64,000 bases of DNA from Anaerolineae bacterium (GTDB taxonomy: Bacteria > Chloroflexota > Anaerolineae > Aggregatilineales > Phototrophicaceae), in the NCBI GenBank assembly GCA_022822545.1, contig JAJEBE010000040.1, positions 62,001-126,000 on the forward strand, given 5' to 3'. Position numbers and translations under genes: made by a program. The notes beneath the pieces are model-generated. The model saw nothing but the letters and a program-made list of their open reading frames with translations. It was not told the origin of the DNA and did not search any database. Shown piece by piece: positions 56,214 through 64,000 of the stretch. Positions within the stretch are counted from its first letter, which is position 1. Each line of letters begins with the position of its first letter.

Positions 56214-56747
56214 TTAGTCATCCAGCGAATCCAAATAGCCCCGCAGCCCGTCCCAGTCGTCTTTCGCGGCGAATTCAGCCTGGGCCGGCCAGGTCTCCAG
56301 GCGCCCGGGACGGCTGCGACCGGCCGCTTCGAATATCGCTTCCAGGTCTTGCACATTGGCCTTCGCCAGCGCGCTGTATGTTGTGATGCCAGCTTCATTC
56401 AGCACCGCCTCGAAGACAGCGCCGACGCCATTCACGCGGGTCAAGTCATCGGGCCCGGAACGTTCTTCGATTGTTTCGGCAGCCTCATCGGCATGACGGA
56501 CGATGGTCCGCTTCGCCAGTTCTTCCGCCTCTTCCGCCGCGGCTTCGGCTGCTTCCGCCTCGCTGCGGACGACGCTGTCACGGCGCGACCATATCCAGAC
56601 GACAACCGCCACCGTCAGCAAACTGATCGTCCAGGACCACATATCGCGGTTGCCCTGCGGCGCCAGCAAAGCATTTAGCGCCAATGCGATAGCGAGCACC
56701 AAAGCCATCATCGCCAGCATATTCTTCGCTTCTTGATTGAATCTCAT
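56214..56747 (-). CDS. Membrane-anchored helix-hairpin-helix protein
   Basis: From ATG 56747 the product is 177 residues. Two hydrophobic helices lie at the N-terminus (MLAMMALVLAIALALNALL, WSWTISLLTVAVVVWIWS), then an Ala/Glu-rich coiled coil, then a C-terminal HhH-like domain of the DUF4332/ribosomal-S13-like type (DDLTRVNGVGAVFEAVLNEAGITTYSALAKA). A longer start at ATG 56777 is possible. Such HhH domains bind DNA or proteins; the function here is unknown. Confidence 0.75.
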   Translation of the reverse strand: MRFNQEAKNMLAMMALVLAIALALNALLAPQGNRDMWSWTISLLTVAVVVWIWSRRDSVVRSEAEAAEAAAEEAEELAKRTIVRHADEAAETIEERSGPDDLTRVNGVGAVFEAVLNEAGITTYSALAKANVQDLEAIFEAAGRSRPGRLETWPAQAEFAAKDDWDGLRGYLDSLDD

Positions 56748-56901
56748 CGTGACCGTCCAGTTTTTGCCATGCGCCAAATTATAACATATCGGCTATGATA
56801 AACGCCGAGAGCGCTTAACGCCATATGCGCTAACTTCTATACGCTGAATGCGCCGCGAATGGTTTCAAGACTTGCAATGACGCGTGGACGGGCAAGTAAG
56901 C

Positions 56902-58569
56902 ATGGACAACACCTTCGGCAAGTACATAAGCGATGAACTCAAGCTGACGAACCATCGCGCCAACCTGAGCGGCGTACAGCATCAACACCGCATCACGCCG
57001 CGTGATCCGGCGCCCGGTGAAAGCGTGAAAGTTCATATGATCACGACCAGCGAACCGGCGGTTCGGAAAGCCAAGCTGCGTTACACCATCGATGGATCCG
57101 ATCCGCGTCAATGGCCAAACACTGCCGAAGAGGCCGATGTTTTCCCGGTCGGATACGAGTGGGACACGCAACTCTGGGATTACGTCAACCTTTGGGAAGC
57201 GGAAATCCCGCCGCAGCTCGAGGGCACGATGGTGACCTATTACATCAGCGCAGAGCCCTATATCAGCAGCGACAAAGGCAACAGGCAATTCTTGTACCCA
57301 GACACCCCCGATGCCGAAGAGCGCATCCAGCACGCAACCATGATTCACTTCAAGAACATCCCGCCGGATACACCCTTTACTCCGTCGCCGCAGAGCGACG
57401 TCCCCTTGTTCTGCTACCACGTCGACCGCCTCAAAGCACCCGACTGGCTGAAAGACGCCATCATCTACCATATCTTCCTCGATCGCTTTTACCCGGGCGA
57501 TGGCAGAGACTGGCGGCAGACGGACGACCTGGGTGGCTTCTGCGGCGGGACGCTCTGGGGCCTGCGCGACAAACTCGATTACCTGGCCGAGCTCGGCGTC
57601 AACTGTCTTTGGATTAGCCCCTGTTGGAAGAGCCCGAGCAATCACGGCTACGATGTCGCCGACTATGAAGTAATCGAGCCGCGCCTGGGCGGGGAAGAAG
57701 CGCTTCACGCGGTCGTCGAAGGCGCTCATGAGCGCGGCATGCGCATCCTGCTCGATCTGGTCTGCAATCACCTCTCGGATGAGCATCCGATTTTCATCGA
57801 CGCGGCGAGCAGCGAAGACAGCCCCTATCGCGACTGGTTCATTTTCGACGAGCGCTATCGGCATGGTTATCGTTGCTTTTTCAATGTCAAGAACATGCCC
57901 AAGGTCAACCTGGAGACGCCAGCCGCCCGCGAGTGGATGATCAGCATGGCGATCAAGCAATTGCGGGTCTTCGATGTCGATGGTTTCCGGCTGGATGTGG
58001 CCGATGGCGCGGGAGCCAATTTCTGGACGCATTGTCGTCCGCGATTGCGGGCGGTCAAGCCGGACTGCGCCCTCATCGGCGAGATCGTCGATACGCCTGA
58101 ATATCTGCGTGTGTATGAAGGCCGGCTGGACGGCTGCCTTGACTTCTCCACGAATGAGGCCTTGCGTAACACCTTCGCTTGGGAAAGCTGGAGCCTCGAG
58201 CGTTTTGACGAGTTTATATCGAGTCATCGGCGATATTTTGGCGAGGACTTCATCTTACCCAGCTTCATCGACAACCACGATATGGACCGTTTCTCGCTCA
58301 TCGCCGGCAACGACAGGGACAAGATCAAGCGCGCGGTCGAGGCGCAGATGCTGCTACCCAACCCGCCAATAATCTTGTATGGTACAGAAGTTGGCTTGCG
58401 TCAGCCGGTCAGTACGCGCGGCAGCACCCTGGATCAGTGCCGCGTTCCGATGGTCTGGGGCGATGAGCAGAACCGGGACTTGCTGGCGTTTTACAAACGG
58501 CAAATCAACGACAGAAAGAAGTGGAAGGCAAAAGTCAATGATTCTAGGCTTAACGGGTGTACTTGTTGA
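56902..58569 (+). CDS. GH13 alpha-amylase family enzyme, C-terminally short
   Basis: From ATG 56902 the product is 555 residues. An N-terminal ~170-residue beta domain comes first, then the GH13 barrel: WLKDAIIYHIFLDRFYPGD, GVNCLWISPCWKSPSNHGYDVADY, LDLVCNHLSDEHPIF, DVDGFRLDVADGAG (nucleophile Asp), LIGEIVDTPEYLRVY (acid Glu) and SFIDNHDMDRF (transition-state Asp). It hydrolyses or rearranges alpha-glucans. The protein ends soon after LLAFYKRQINDRKKWK, without the beta-sandwich C domain, and its last 32 bases overlap the VOC gene. GTG 56884 is an alternative start. Confidence 0.88.
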   Translation: MDNTFGKYISDELKLTNHRANLSGVQHQHRITPRDPAPGESVKVHMITTSEPAVRKAKLRYTIDGSDPRQWPNTAEEADVFPVGYEWDTQLWDYVNLWEAEIPPQLEGTMVTYYISAEPYISSDKGNRQFLYPDTPDAEERIQHATMIHFKNIPPDTPFTPSPQSDVPLFCYHVDRLKAPDWLKDAIIYHIFLDRFYPGDGRDWRQTDDLGGFCGGTLWGLRDKLDYLAELGVNCLWISPCWKSPSNHGYDVADYEVIEPRLGGEEALHAVVEGAHERGMRILLDLVCNHLSDEHPIFIDAASSEDSPYRDWFIFDERYRHGYRCFFNVKNMPKVNLETPAAREWMISMAIKQLRVFDVDGFRLDVADGAGANFWTHCRPRLRAVKPDCALIGEIVDTPEYLRVYEGRLDGCLDFSTNEALRNTFAWESWSLERFDEFISSHRRYFGEDFILPSFIDNHDMDRFSLIAGNDRDKIKRAVEAQMLLPNPPIILYGTEVGLRQPVSTRGSTLDQCRVPMVWGDEQNRDLLAFYKRQINDRKKWKAKVNDSRLNGCTC

Positions 58570-58939
58570 TGACCAGGAGAAAGCCAAGAAATTCTACACG
58601 GAGGTGCTCGGCTTTCTGCCGAAGCGGGACATCCCCCTTGGCAATCCCGAAGGCGATCGTTGGTTAACCATTGTTTCGCCGGAGCGGCCCGATGGCGTGG
58701 AGCTGCTGCTGGAGCCCAATCGCAACCCCATCTCCAGCACCTTTCAGCAGGGTTTGATGGAGCAGGGCATCCCCGCGACGATATTCAGCACCGCCGACAT
58801 ACAAGCGGAGTACGAGCGTCTCTCAGCGCTCGGCGTCGAATTCACTATGCCACCAGGCGACATCGGGCCGGCAATCATAGCGATATTCAACGACACCTGC
58901 GGCAACTTGATTCAGATCATGCAGGAAAAAGGCGGCTGA
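58538..58939 (+). CDS. VOC (glyoxalase/bleomycin resistance) family protein
   Basis: This 133-residue metal-binding dioxygenase-like protein starts at MILGLTGVLVDDQEKAKKFYTEVLGFLP and contains RWLTIVSPERPDGVELLLEP and the end GNLIQIMQEKGG, which are VOC motifs. It begins inside the 3' end of the GH13 gene (32-base overlap, different frame). The role is not defined; VOC proteins include glyoxalases and dioxygenases. The next gene is convergent. Confidence 0.9.
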   Translation: MILGLTGVLVDDQEKAKKFYTEVLGFLPKRDIPLGNPEGDRWLTIVSPERPDGVELLLEPNRNPISSTFQQGLMEQGIPATIFSTADIQAEYERLSALGVEFTMPPGDIGPAIIAIFNDTCGNLIQIMQEKGG

Positions 58940-58960
58940 TCCCGCCCCATATCAGAATCG

Positions 58961-58988
58961 GTAGGGGCGACTTTGTGAGTCGCTCGCG
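58961..58988. repeat. Dispersed palindromic repeat, copy B
   Basis: GTAGGGGCGACTTTGTGAGTC and the following CGCTCGC form the same core as copy A, in the opposite orientation, with two changes. It lies between the VOC gene and the convergent M20 gene. Confidence 0.65.
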
Positions 58989-59000
58989 CCTATTGGACGC

Positions 59001-60179
59001 TCAGCCGCCGTGCTGGCGCAAGAGACGCAGGGCGCTCTCGGCCATGACGCCAACGCCGATGGGCAGGCAGCCCTCGTGAATATCGAATATCGGGCTGTGA
59101 TGCGGCCGGTTCATCTCATCGAGCTGCGCGCCGAGGCGCAGCATAGCGCCGGGCGCCTTCTGCGTCATGAAAGCGAAATCTTCGCCCGCCATGATCGGCT
59201 CGCCGTGACCCGATTTCTCTGCGCCCAGCAAGTCACGGCTCACATCCCGAATCAGTTCGGCCACGCCCGGATCGTTGTATAACGCCGGGTAGCCGGTCGA
59301 GATGTTCAGCTTGTAATCGCCGCCGAAGTGGCGGGCCAGGGCAAAAGCCTCTTCAACCAGCCGATGGATTTCCTCGCGGGCCTCTTGCTCGAAGGTACGG
59401 ATCGTGCCGGTCAGCAGGACTTCATTAGGAATGACATTGGGCGCGATGCCAGCGTGGATCGAGCCGAGCGTCACGACTGAGCGTTCGGTCGGATTGCGCC
59501 GGCGCGAGCGGATAGCCTGCAGCGCGTTAATCACCTGCGCGCTCAGCCAGATGGGGTCGAGGCCGTTGTGAGGCGCGGCGCCATGCGTGCCTTCGCCGAT
59601 GATGGTCGCCTCGAAGGAATCGGGGGCGGCCAGCGAAAAGCCATCGCAGACTTCGACTTCGCCCATGGGCGAGCCGCTTGATACGTGGCAGGCGATGACA
59701 GCGTCCAGACCGTCCAAAGCGTTCTGCTCGACCATGAGGCTGCCGCCGCTGTGCCCATCGGATTCGCGCCATTTCTCTTCGCTCGGCTGGAATAACAGGC
59801 GGATTTCACCCGCGGGACGGTCCGGCAGGTCGTTGAGCAGCTTGGCTACGCCGAGGAGCATGGAGGTGTGGGCATCGTGGCCGCAGGCGTGCATCAGCCC
59901 GGGCGTCTGCGACTTGTAAGGCACATCGTTGGCTTCCTGAATCGGCAGGGCGTCCATATCGGCGCGGATGCCGACAGCCGGACGACCTTCGCCGATGCGG
60001 GCGACGACCCCTGTCTCGGCTACACCGACTTCGATTTCGATGCCCATCTCGCGCAGGGAATCAGCAACCAGGCGCGAGGTCCGCTGCTCTTCAAAGCCCA
60101 GCTCGGGGTGCATGTGAATATCACGGCGCCAGGCGACCAGTTGCTCTTGCATCTCATGGGCTTTATCCAGAATTGTCAT
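59001..60179 (-). CDS. M20 family metallo-amidohydrolase (carboxypeptidase Ss1/HipO-like)
   Basis: This 392-residue enzyme hydrolyses N-acyl or peptide bonds of amino acids using two zinc ions. [19 protein letters not shown], then [34 protein letters not shown] (metal His/Asp) and the late [13 protein letters not shown] [18 protein letters not shown] are marks of amidohydrolase subgroup M20D. I chose ATG 60179 because AGAGGA lies about 7 bases upstream. It is transcribed in the same direction as the nitrilase upstream; a repeat lies between them. Confidence 0.93.
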   Translation of the reverse strand: MTILDKAHEMQEQLVAWRRDIHMHPELGFEEQRTSRLVADSLREMGIEIEVGVAETGVVARIGEGRPAVGIRADMDALPIQEANDVPYKSQTPGLMHACGHDAHTSMLLGVAKLLNDLPDRPAGEIRLLFQPSEEKWRESDGHSGGSLMVEQNALDGLDAVIACHVSSGSPMGEVEVCDGFSLAAPDSFEATIIGEGTHGAAPHNGLDPIWLSAQVINALQAIRSRRRNPTERSVVTLGSIHAGIAPNVIPNEVLLTGTIRTFEQEAREEIHRLVEEAFALARHFGGDYKLNISTGYPALYNDPGVAELIRDVSRDLLGAEKSGHGEPIMAGEDFAFMTQKAPGAMLRLGAQLDEMNRPHHSPIFDIHEGCLPIGVGVMAESALRLLRQHGG

Positions 60180-60220
60180 GTCTTGGTCCTCTAGTGTTCT
60201 CGTGAAGTGGCTAGATGATA

Positions 60221-60321
60221 CCGTAGAATTGGATTGTGGCGAAGGCGGGCGACTCACAGAGCCGCCTCTACAAGTGAATTTGAAGTTCCGCTCATCTCTT
60301 TATTTGGCGACATTTTCTCAT
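60221..60321. repeat. Dispersed palindromic repeat, copy C
   Basis: It contains GGCGGGCGACTCACAGAG, CCGCCTCTACA and flanks (CCGTAGAATT at left, TTTTCTCATG at right) that align with copy A over about 95 bp. Its right end overlaps the nitrilase stop codon (60318-60320). Confidence 0.7.
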
Positions 60322-61277
60322 GGCTTTGAGTGATCTAGCGCAATTGTCATGGGCGGATTGGGGGCTTCGTTGACGCTGAGCTTGAAGACATCCGGGCGGT
60401 TGTAATGCCCGACGACATCGAAGTCCAGGTGCCCCTGGTGTATCAAGTTCAGATCAAGCTCGGCGTAAAGCAGGCCTTCCGCGCCATAAAGCGGCTGACA
60501 GAGGTATTCGCCGAAAGGATCGACGATGGCGCTGCCGCCGCGGCAAAGCTCCTCCGGCAGATCCGCCAGTTCGTCATAGAGCGCGAGATCTCGCGGGTAC
60601 ATCGACTTGCGGAAGTATTGATTGCAGCCGAGCACAAAGCAGCGCCCCTCGCAAGCGATGTGACGCAGGGTCGCTTGCCAGGATTCGCGCTGGTCGGCGG
60701 TGGGCGCGAGGTAGATGCTCAGGCCTTTGGCGTACATGGCCATGCGCGCCATTGGCATGTAGTTCTCCCAGCAGATCAAACCGCCGATCGTCGCGAAGGG
60801 CGTCGCGATCGCCGTCAGGGTACTGCCATCGCCGCTGCCCCAGATCAAGCGCTCGGAGCCGGTCGGCATCAGTTTGCGATGCGCGCCGAGGATATCGCCG
60901 CTGGGACCTATGTAGAGCAGCGAGTTGAACAACGTGCCGCCATTGCCGGCCTCGCTCCGCTCCGAGATGCCGATGGCAACGTAGGCGTTCGCCGCTTGAG
61001 CCGCCTCGCGCAGGGGGCGTGTCTCGACATCGTTGACGGTCAGGGAGGCTTTCCAGAAGCGGGCGAAATCCTCACGACCGGCGCTCGTCCGATTGCCGAT
61101 ATAAGCGCCGTAGGTGAAGCCGCGGGGATAACCGGGGATCATGGCTTCGGGCAGCAGGATCAAGTTCGCGCCTTGGGCGCCGGCCTCGGCGATCACTTCG
61201 ACCGCTTTGGCGATGCAGGCTTCTTTGTCGGCGAAGACCGATGCCACCTGCGCCACGGCAACGCTTATTTTGTCCAT
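60318..61277 (-). CDS. Nitrilase / carbon-nitrogen hydrolase family protein
   Basis: This 319-residue enzyme hydrolyses nitriles or amides with a Glu-Lys-Cys triad. NLILLPEAMIPGYPRGF (Glu near residue 44), LGAHRKLMPTGSERLIWGSGDG (Lys) and GGLICWENYMPMARMAMYA (Cys near residue 163) are visible. HRK...ERLIW and CWENYMPL fit true nitrilases or cyanide hydratases better than omega-amidases. I chose ATG 61277 because a G-rich site (GGGGGGCGGA) lies just upstream. It ends inside a dispersed repeat. Confidence 0.92.
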   Translation of the reverse strand: MDKISVAVAQVASVFADKEACIAKAVEVIAEAGAQGANLILLPEAMIPGYPRGFTYGAYIGNRTSAGREDFARFWKASLTVNDVETRPLREAAQAANAYVAIGISERSEAGNGGTLFNSLLYIGPSGDILGAHRKLMPTGSERLIWGSGDGSTLTAIATPFATIGGLICWENYMPMARMAMYAKGLSIYLAPTADQRESWQATLRHIACEGRCFVLGCNQYFRKSMYPRDLALYDELADLPEELCRGGSAIVDPFGEYLCQPLYGAEGLLYAELDLNLIHQGHLDFDVVGHYNRPDVFKLSVNEAPNPPMTIALDHSKP

Positions 61278-61738
61278 TGATCCGCCCCCCATACATCATC
61301 ACCTAGCAAGTGGATTTTGGCGTGATTGGCGCGTTTTGGCGCTCTCCGCGCCATGCGTTTCGCGCTTTGCGCCAAAGCGGATTCCCAGTAGCTGCGCGGG
61401 TTTGGGCGGCATTGAGAGCGATTTTGGCATTGGCGCAACCGAATTTTTTCCGCGCCAATCCTGCCGCGACGGGAGGCTGGCTCCGTTTCATCCGGTCACA
61501 ACCATGACATTCTGCCAGCACCATTATAAACGAAAGAGGCGATAGAATGACAGACCAAATGTTCGGGAGTGGTGAAAGTCGTGGATATGCCAACATCGCA
61601 AGGCAATGTAGGGGCGACTTATTAGTCGCCCGAAAACTGCATCTGGAAACGCGGGCGACCTGGTAGGTCGCCCCTACGATAAGTCTTGGTGTGTAGTTTC
61701 GCACGACTATTCTGGAACTTCTGAGACACAGAGCGCAA
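61278..61738 (+). other. Intergenic region with repeats
   Basis: About 460 bases between two minus-strand genes without a convincing coding frame. It holds a GCGCCAAA/TTTGGCGC inverted pair (around 61334-61376) and two palindromic repeat units in opposite orientation at 61608-61678. The nitrilase promoter must also lie here. Confidence 0.55.
61608..61678. repeat. Dispersed palindromic repeat, paired copies D1/D2
   Basis: D1 (61608-61632) starts GTAGGGGCGAC and ends GTCGCCCG; D2 (61651-61678) starts GCGGGCGACC and ends GGTCGCCCCTACG. The two are in opposite orientation 18 bases apart, so the whole block is itself a large inverted repeat. The unit is the same as in copies A to C. Confidence 0.72.
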
Positions 61739-62416
61739 TCAACCGCCGGCGACGCCGATCAGGGGGCAGCCTCGATTGGCAGATGGCCCCGCTTCGTTCG
61801 GGCAGTCATCGGCGGCCGTATCCAAGCCATCGTCATCGAAATCGCGGCAGCCGCGCGGGGAATTCAGCGCAAACTCGTTGGGGCAGGCATCGGCGCTATC
61901 GCGTATGCCATCGCGATCGGCGTCATCGGGATAGGGACAGCCCTCGTTATCGGCATAGCCAAACTCACTTGGGCATTTGTCCTGGTCATCAGCTATGCCA
62001 TCGAAATCCGCGTCGTCAATCGCGCTGGTGGGGCGCCGGGTCGGGCTGGGCGGCGGATCGGTCGCGAGGGGCGTCGGACTGACGACCGTCGCGATGGTTT
62101 GGGCGGGGATCGCTGTCGGCGGCAGAAATTGCACCGGTGTGCGAATCGGCTGTCCGAGCGGCGTGAAGGTGGCGAGGGCCGGCGGCGCATCGGTGGCGGC
62201 GGGGGAGGCGAACAGATTTGCGCCCAAAGGCGTGAAAGTGGGCGCGGGCGAGGCGGTCTGCGGGATAGCCGTGGTGTAACCTTCGGGCGGCGCGCTGCCG
62301 ATAAAGTAGATGGCGAAGCAATAGAAGGGGAAGGTGCCGGCGATGATCAGAAGCATCAAGAGGCGCAAGCTTTGATTGCGATTGCTTTGGCTTTGAATGA
62401 CGTCAATCGTTCTCAT
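61739..62416 (-). CDS. Membrane-anchored protein with thrombospondin type 3 repeats
   Basis: The 225-residue protein has one N-terminal TM helix (about residues 18-40), a Pro/Thr/Ala-rich linker (about 42-135) and three calcium-binding type 3 repeats at the end (DDADFDGIADDQDKCP, DDADRDGIRDSADACP, RDFDDDGLDTAADDCP). Cys pairs and Asp-rich loops are typical. It is probably exposed outside the cell. The function is unknown. The linker probably spans the cell wall or matrix. Confidence 0.85.
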   Translation of the reverse strand: MRTIDVIQSQSNRNQSLRLLMLLIIAGTFPFYCFAIYFIGSAPPEGYTTAIPQTASPAPTFTPLGANLFASPAATDAPPALATFTPLGQPIRTPVQFLPPTAIPAQTIATVVSPTPLATDPPPSPTRRPTSAIDDADFDGIADDQDKCPSEFGYADNEGCPYPDDADRDGIRDSADACPNEFALNSPRGCRDFDDDGLDTAADDCPNEAGPSANRGCPLIGVAGG

Positions 62417-62479
62417 TGGCGGGCTTGCTGCGCAGGCTGCTCGAAGGCGCGCCGCGTGATTGCAACGCGGGCGTCACGC

Positions 62480-64000
62480 TTATTCTAGCGGAAGCCTTGA
62501 ATCTTGCGCCGCGGGCTTTGGCAGATCGCGCAACTGATACAGGTCGCCATCGACGAAGCCGCGCCGGCGATAATACTCGCGCGTGCCGATGGCCGAGATG
62601 ACGGCAAGCCGCCGGTAGCCGCGATCGGCCGCGATTGCCGCAGCGCGTTCGATCAGACCTGTGCCCAGCCCGGCGTGTTGCGCCCGGCCCGCTTGCGCCG
62701 CGCCGATGCCGAGCGCCAAGCCATAGACGTGCACTTCGCGGATCATGGCGCAGCCCCGCAGTTCGGCAAGCAGGGGCGCTTCGTCTTGGTCGGGCAGCGA
62801 CAGGCGCAGGAAGCCGGCGATATCGCGCTCGTCGGTAATGAGTTGCAGGAATATCTCGTCGCCGATGCTTGAGCGATAGCTGAGGCAATGCAAATGCAGG
62901 TCATCGCGCGTGACCTGTTTCTTGCGGATTTCACGGGCGCGAATGTCGACGGAGGTTTCACCGCGCCGGTCCAATTCACGCTCGACCAATTGGCGGAAGT
63001 TGGTCACTTTGTTGCCGTCCACGATATCGGTGCCCGGTATGTCGCGGATGACGCGGGTCAGCCGGCAGTATTCCGGCGTGCGCTTGAAACAGTTCAGCAA
63101 TAGCTCCAGCAATTCAGCGCGAGTGTAAGGCCGCCACTGGCCGGCTTGATACTGCTGCATCAGCTCGGCGCTTTCAATCAAGGAGCAGGGGTAGATTTTC
63201 AGTTCGTCCGGCCGGAAATCCGGGTCGCCGAAAAGCGTCTCGTAATCGGCCAAGTCAGCTTCCGGCGACGAGCCGTAGAGGTTAGGCATCCAGTGGGCGT
63301 GAATTTTGAAGCCGGCTTTGCGCAAAAGCCGCAGAGCGCGCCGCGTCGCCGCAACATCGTGTCCGCGTTTGTTAAGCGCCAGCACGCGGTCATTCAAGCT
63401 TTGGAAGCCGATCTGCACTTTGGTGCAACCCAGCCGCCGCACGCGGATCATCTCTTCCTCACTGATGTGGTCGGGCCGCGTCTCGATGACCAAACCGACC
63501 GAGCGACAGGCGGCCGTCTCGTTCTCGCGTTGCGCCGCTTCCAGTTCGTCCCACGCAGCGTATTCGTCGACCGGGCCCCGTCCCCGCCGGCCGGCGGCGA
63601 TAGCTTCAGCCAGCCCGCGCGAGCGGAAAATCTCGTCGGCGTAAATGCTCTGCACAGTCTGATTGTAAGACGCCTCCGGCGCAAGACCTTGAATCGTCGC
63701 CTGGCTGACCGGCTCGCCGGTGAATTGGGATGCTTCGCGCAGAGCAGCGCGGACGTCGGCGCGGCGGTCGATGCCTTTGCCAAAATCATGCAGCGCGTCC
63801 AGGATGCGCTTGACAAACCAGATTTGATAGGTCTCCGGATAAAATGACCAGGTGCCGCCCAAGATGATGATCTCGATTTTGTCGGTCGAATGCCCCAGGT
63901 TGTGGTAAGTCTGCAAGCGCATCCAGGCCTGCAAGTAGGGATCAAAGGCGTTCTTCTCGGCGCGTTGCGCGCCCGGTTCATCGGCGAGGTAACTCTTCGG
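62480..64000 (-). CDS. Elp3-family tRNA-modifying radical SAM/GNAT enzyme, 5'-truncated by window edge
   Basis: The frame is open to the last base of the window; 506 residues are visible. The start and the radical SAM CxxxCxxC cluster are outside. The visible part begins PKSYLADEPGAQRAEKNAFD, typical of Elp3. It continues with LGHSTDKIEIIILGGTWSFYP, CRSVGLVIETRPDHISEEEM and KIHAHWMPNLYGSSPEADLADY. A C-terminal GNAT acetyltransferase domain (GLALGIGAAQAGRAQHAGLGTGLIERA, YYRRRGFVDGDLYQLRDL) completes it. It makes carboxymethyl-type modifications at wobble uridine. Bacterial and archaeal Elp3 acts without the other Elongator subunits. Confidence 0.92.
   Translation of the reverse strand, partial: PKSYLADEPGAQRAEKNAFDPYLQAWMRLQTYHNLGHSTDKIEIIILGGTWSFYPETYQIWFVKRILDALHDFGKGIDRRADVRAALREASQFTGEPVSQATIQGLAPEASYNQTVQSIYADEIFRSRGLAEAIAAGRRGRGPVDEYAAWDELEAAQRENETAACRSVGLVIETRPDHISEEEMIRVRRLGCTKVQIGFQSLNDRVLALNKRGHDVAATRRALRLLRKAGFKIHAHWMPNLYGSSPEADLADYETLFGDPDFRPDELKIYPCSLIESAELMQQYQAGQWRPYTRAELLELLLNCFKRTPEYCRLTRVIRDIPGTDIVDGNKVTNFRQLVERELDRRGETSVDIRAREIRKKQVTRDDLHLHCLSYRSSIGDEIFLQLITDERDIAGFLRLSLPDQDEAPLLAELRGCAMIREVHVYGLALGIGAAQAGRAQHAGLGTGLIERAAAIAADRGYRRLAVISAIGTREYYRRRGFVDGDLYQLRDLPKPAAQDSRLPLE

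Noticed and set aside
61334..61376. TTTGGCGC/GCGCCAAA inverted pair as a terminator
   Set aside because: It has a long loop and no T run on either side; no gene ends there.

Overview
The window is a 64 kb, gene-dense, GC-rich bacterial chromosome segment. It has no phage, plasmid, IS or CRISPR signature. Gene content points to Chloroflexota, probably Anaerolineae-like: a very large amino-acid ABC permease, DUF6056 membrane proteins, SH3/Thr-Pro secreted proteins, Clp N-domain paralogs, F420-type oxidoreductase, PIN/DUF433 modules and UxaA-like enzymes. This is inference from gene content; there is no rRNA here. Both ends are cut inside genes: DUF3179 at the left and Elp3 at the right.

Layout. 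1-8 kb: tail of a DUF3179 gene, then a complete polar amino-acid ABC transporter on the minus strand (aapJ-aapQ-aapM-aapP), with a terminator/attenuator hairpin after the binding-protein gene. 8.2-8.5 kb: a SelW/Rdx-family selenoprotein whose active-site selenocysteine is an in-frame TGA, followed by a SECIS-like hairpin; a stop-to-stop gene call would truncate it. 8.6-11.8 kb: three tandem secreted paralogs, each with its own copy of a promoter block and a terminator. 11.8-23.8 kb: leuS, an M19 dipeptidase, tRNA-Ala(GGC), an SDR protein, a HAD hydrolase overlapping a degenerate shikimate-kinase homolog, a double-length UxaA-family dehydratase, and a uracil-DNA-glycosylase-like protein. 24-27 kb: a membrane protein, a PPOX/F420 enzyme and nadE. 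27.8-31.6 kb: an RDD protein, then two DUF433/DUF5615 toxin-antitoxin modules (the first toxin carries a nonsense codon). A second copy of the 3' end of a histidinol-dehydrogenase-family gene lies between them. 31.8-38.9 kb: MetE-like protein, cupin, methyltransferase, FolC, flippase and GT4 glycosyltransferase. 39-47 kb: proteostasis block (Clp ATPase, ribosomal protein S1, stand-alone Clp N-domain protein, ClpC). 47-56 kb: two DUF6056 membrane proteins flanking a CIRCE-controlled groES-groEL operon, and a PBP1-like protein whose catalytic motifs have decayed. 56.9-64 kb: GH13 enzyme overlapped by a VOC gene, M20 amidohydrolase, nitrilase, thrombospondin-type-3 protein and Elp3.

The best candidates for something undescribed are: the UGA-encoded SelW-like protein with its SECIS; the triplicated secreted-protein cassette with a conserved promoter block; the toxin-antitoxin module bracketed by copies of a metabolic gene's 3' end; the family of enzyme homologs that have lost catalytic residues (shikimate-kinase-like, PBP-like); the tandem UxaA protein; the stand-alone Clp N-domain paralog beside clpC; and a dispersed palindromic intergenic repeat in at least four places.
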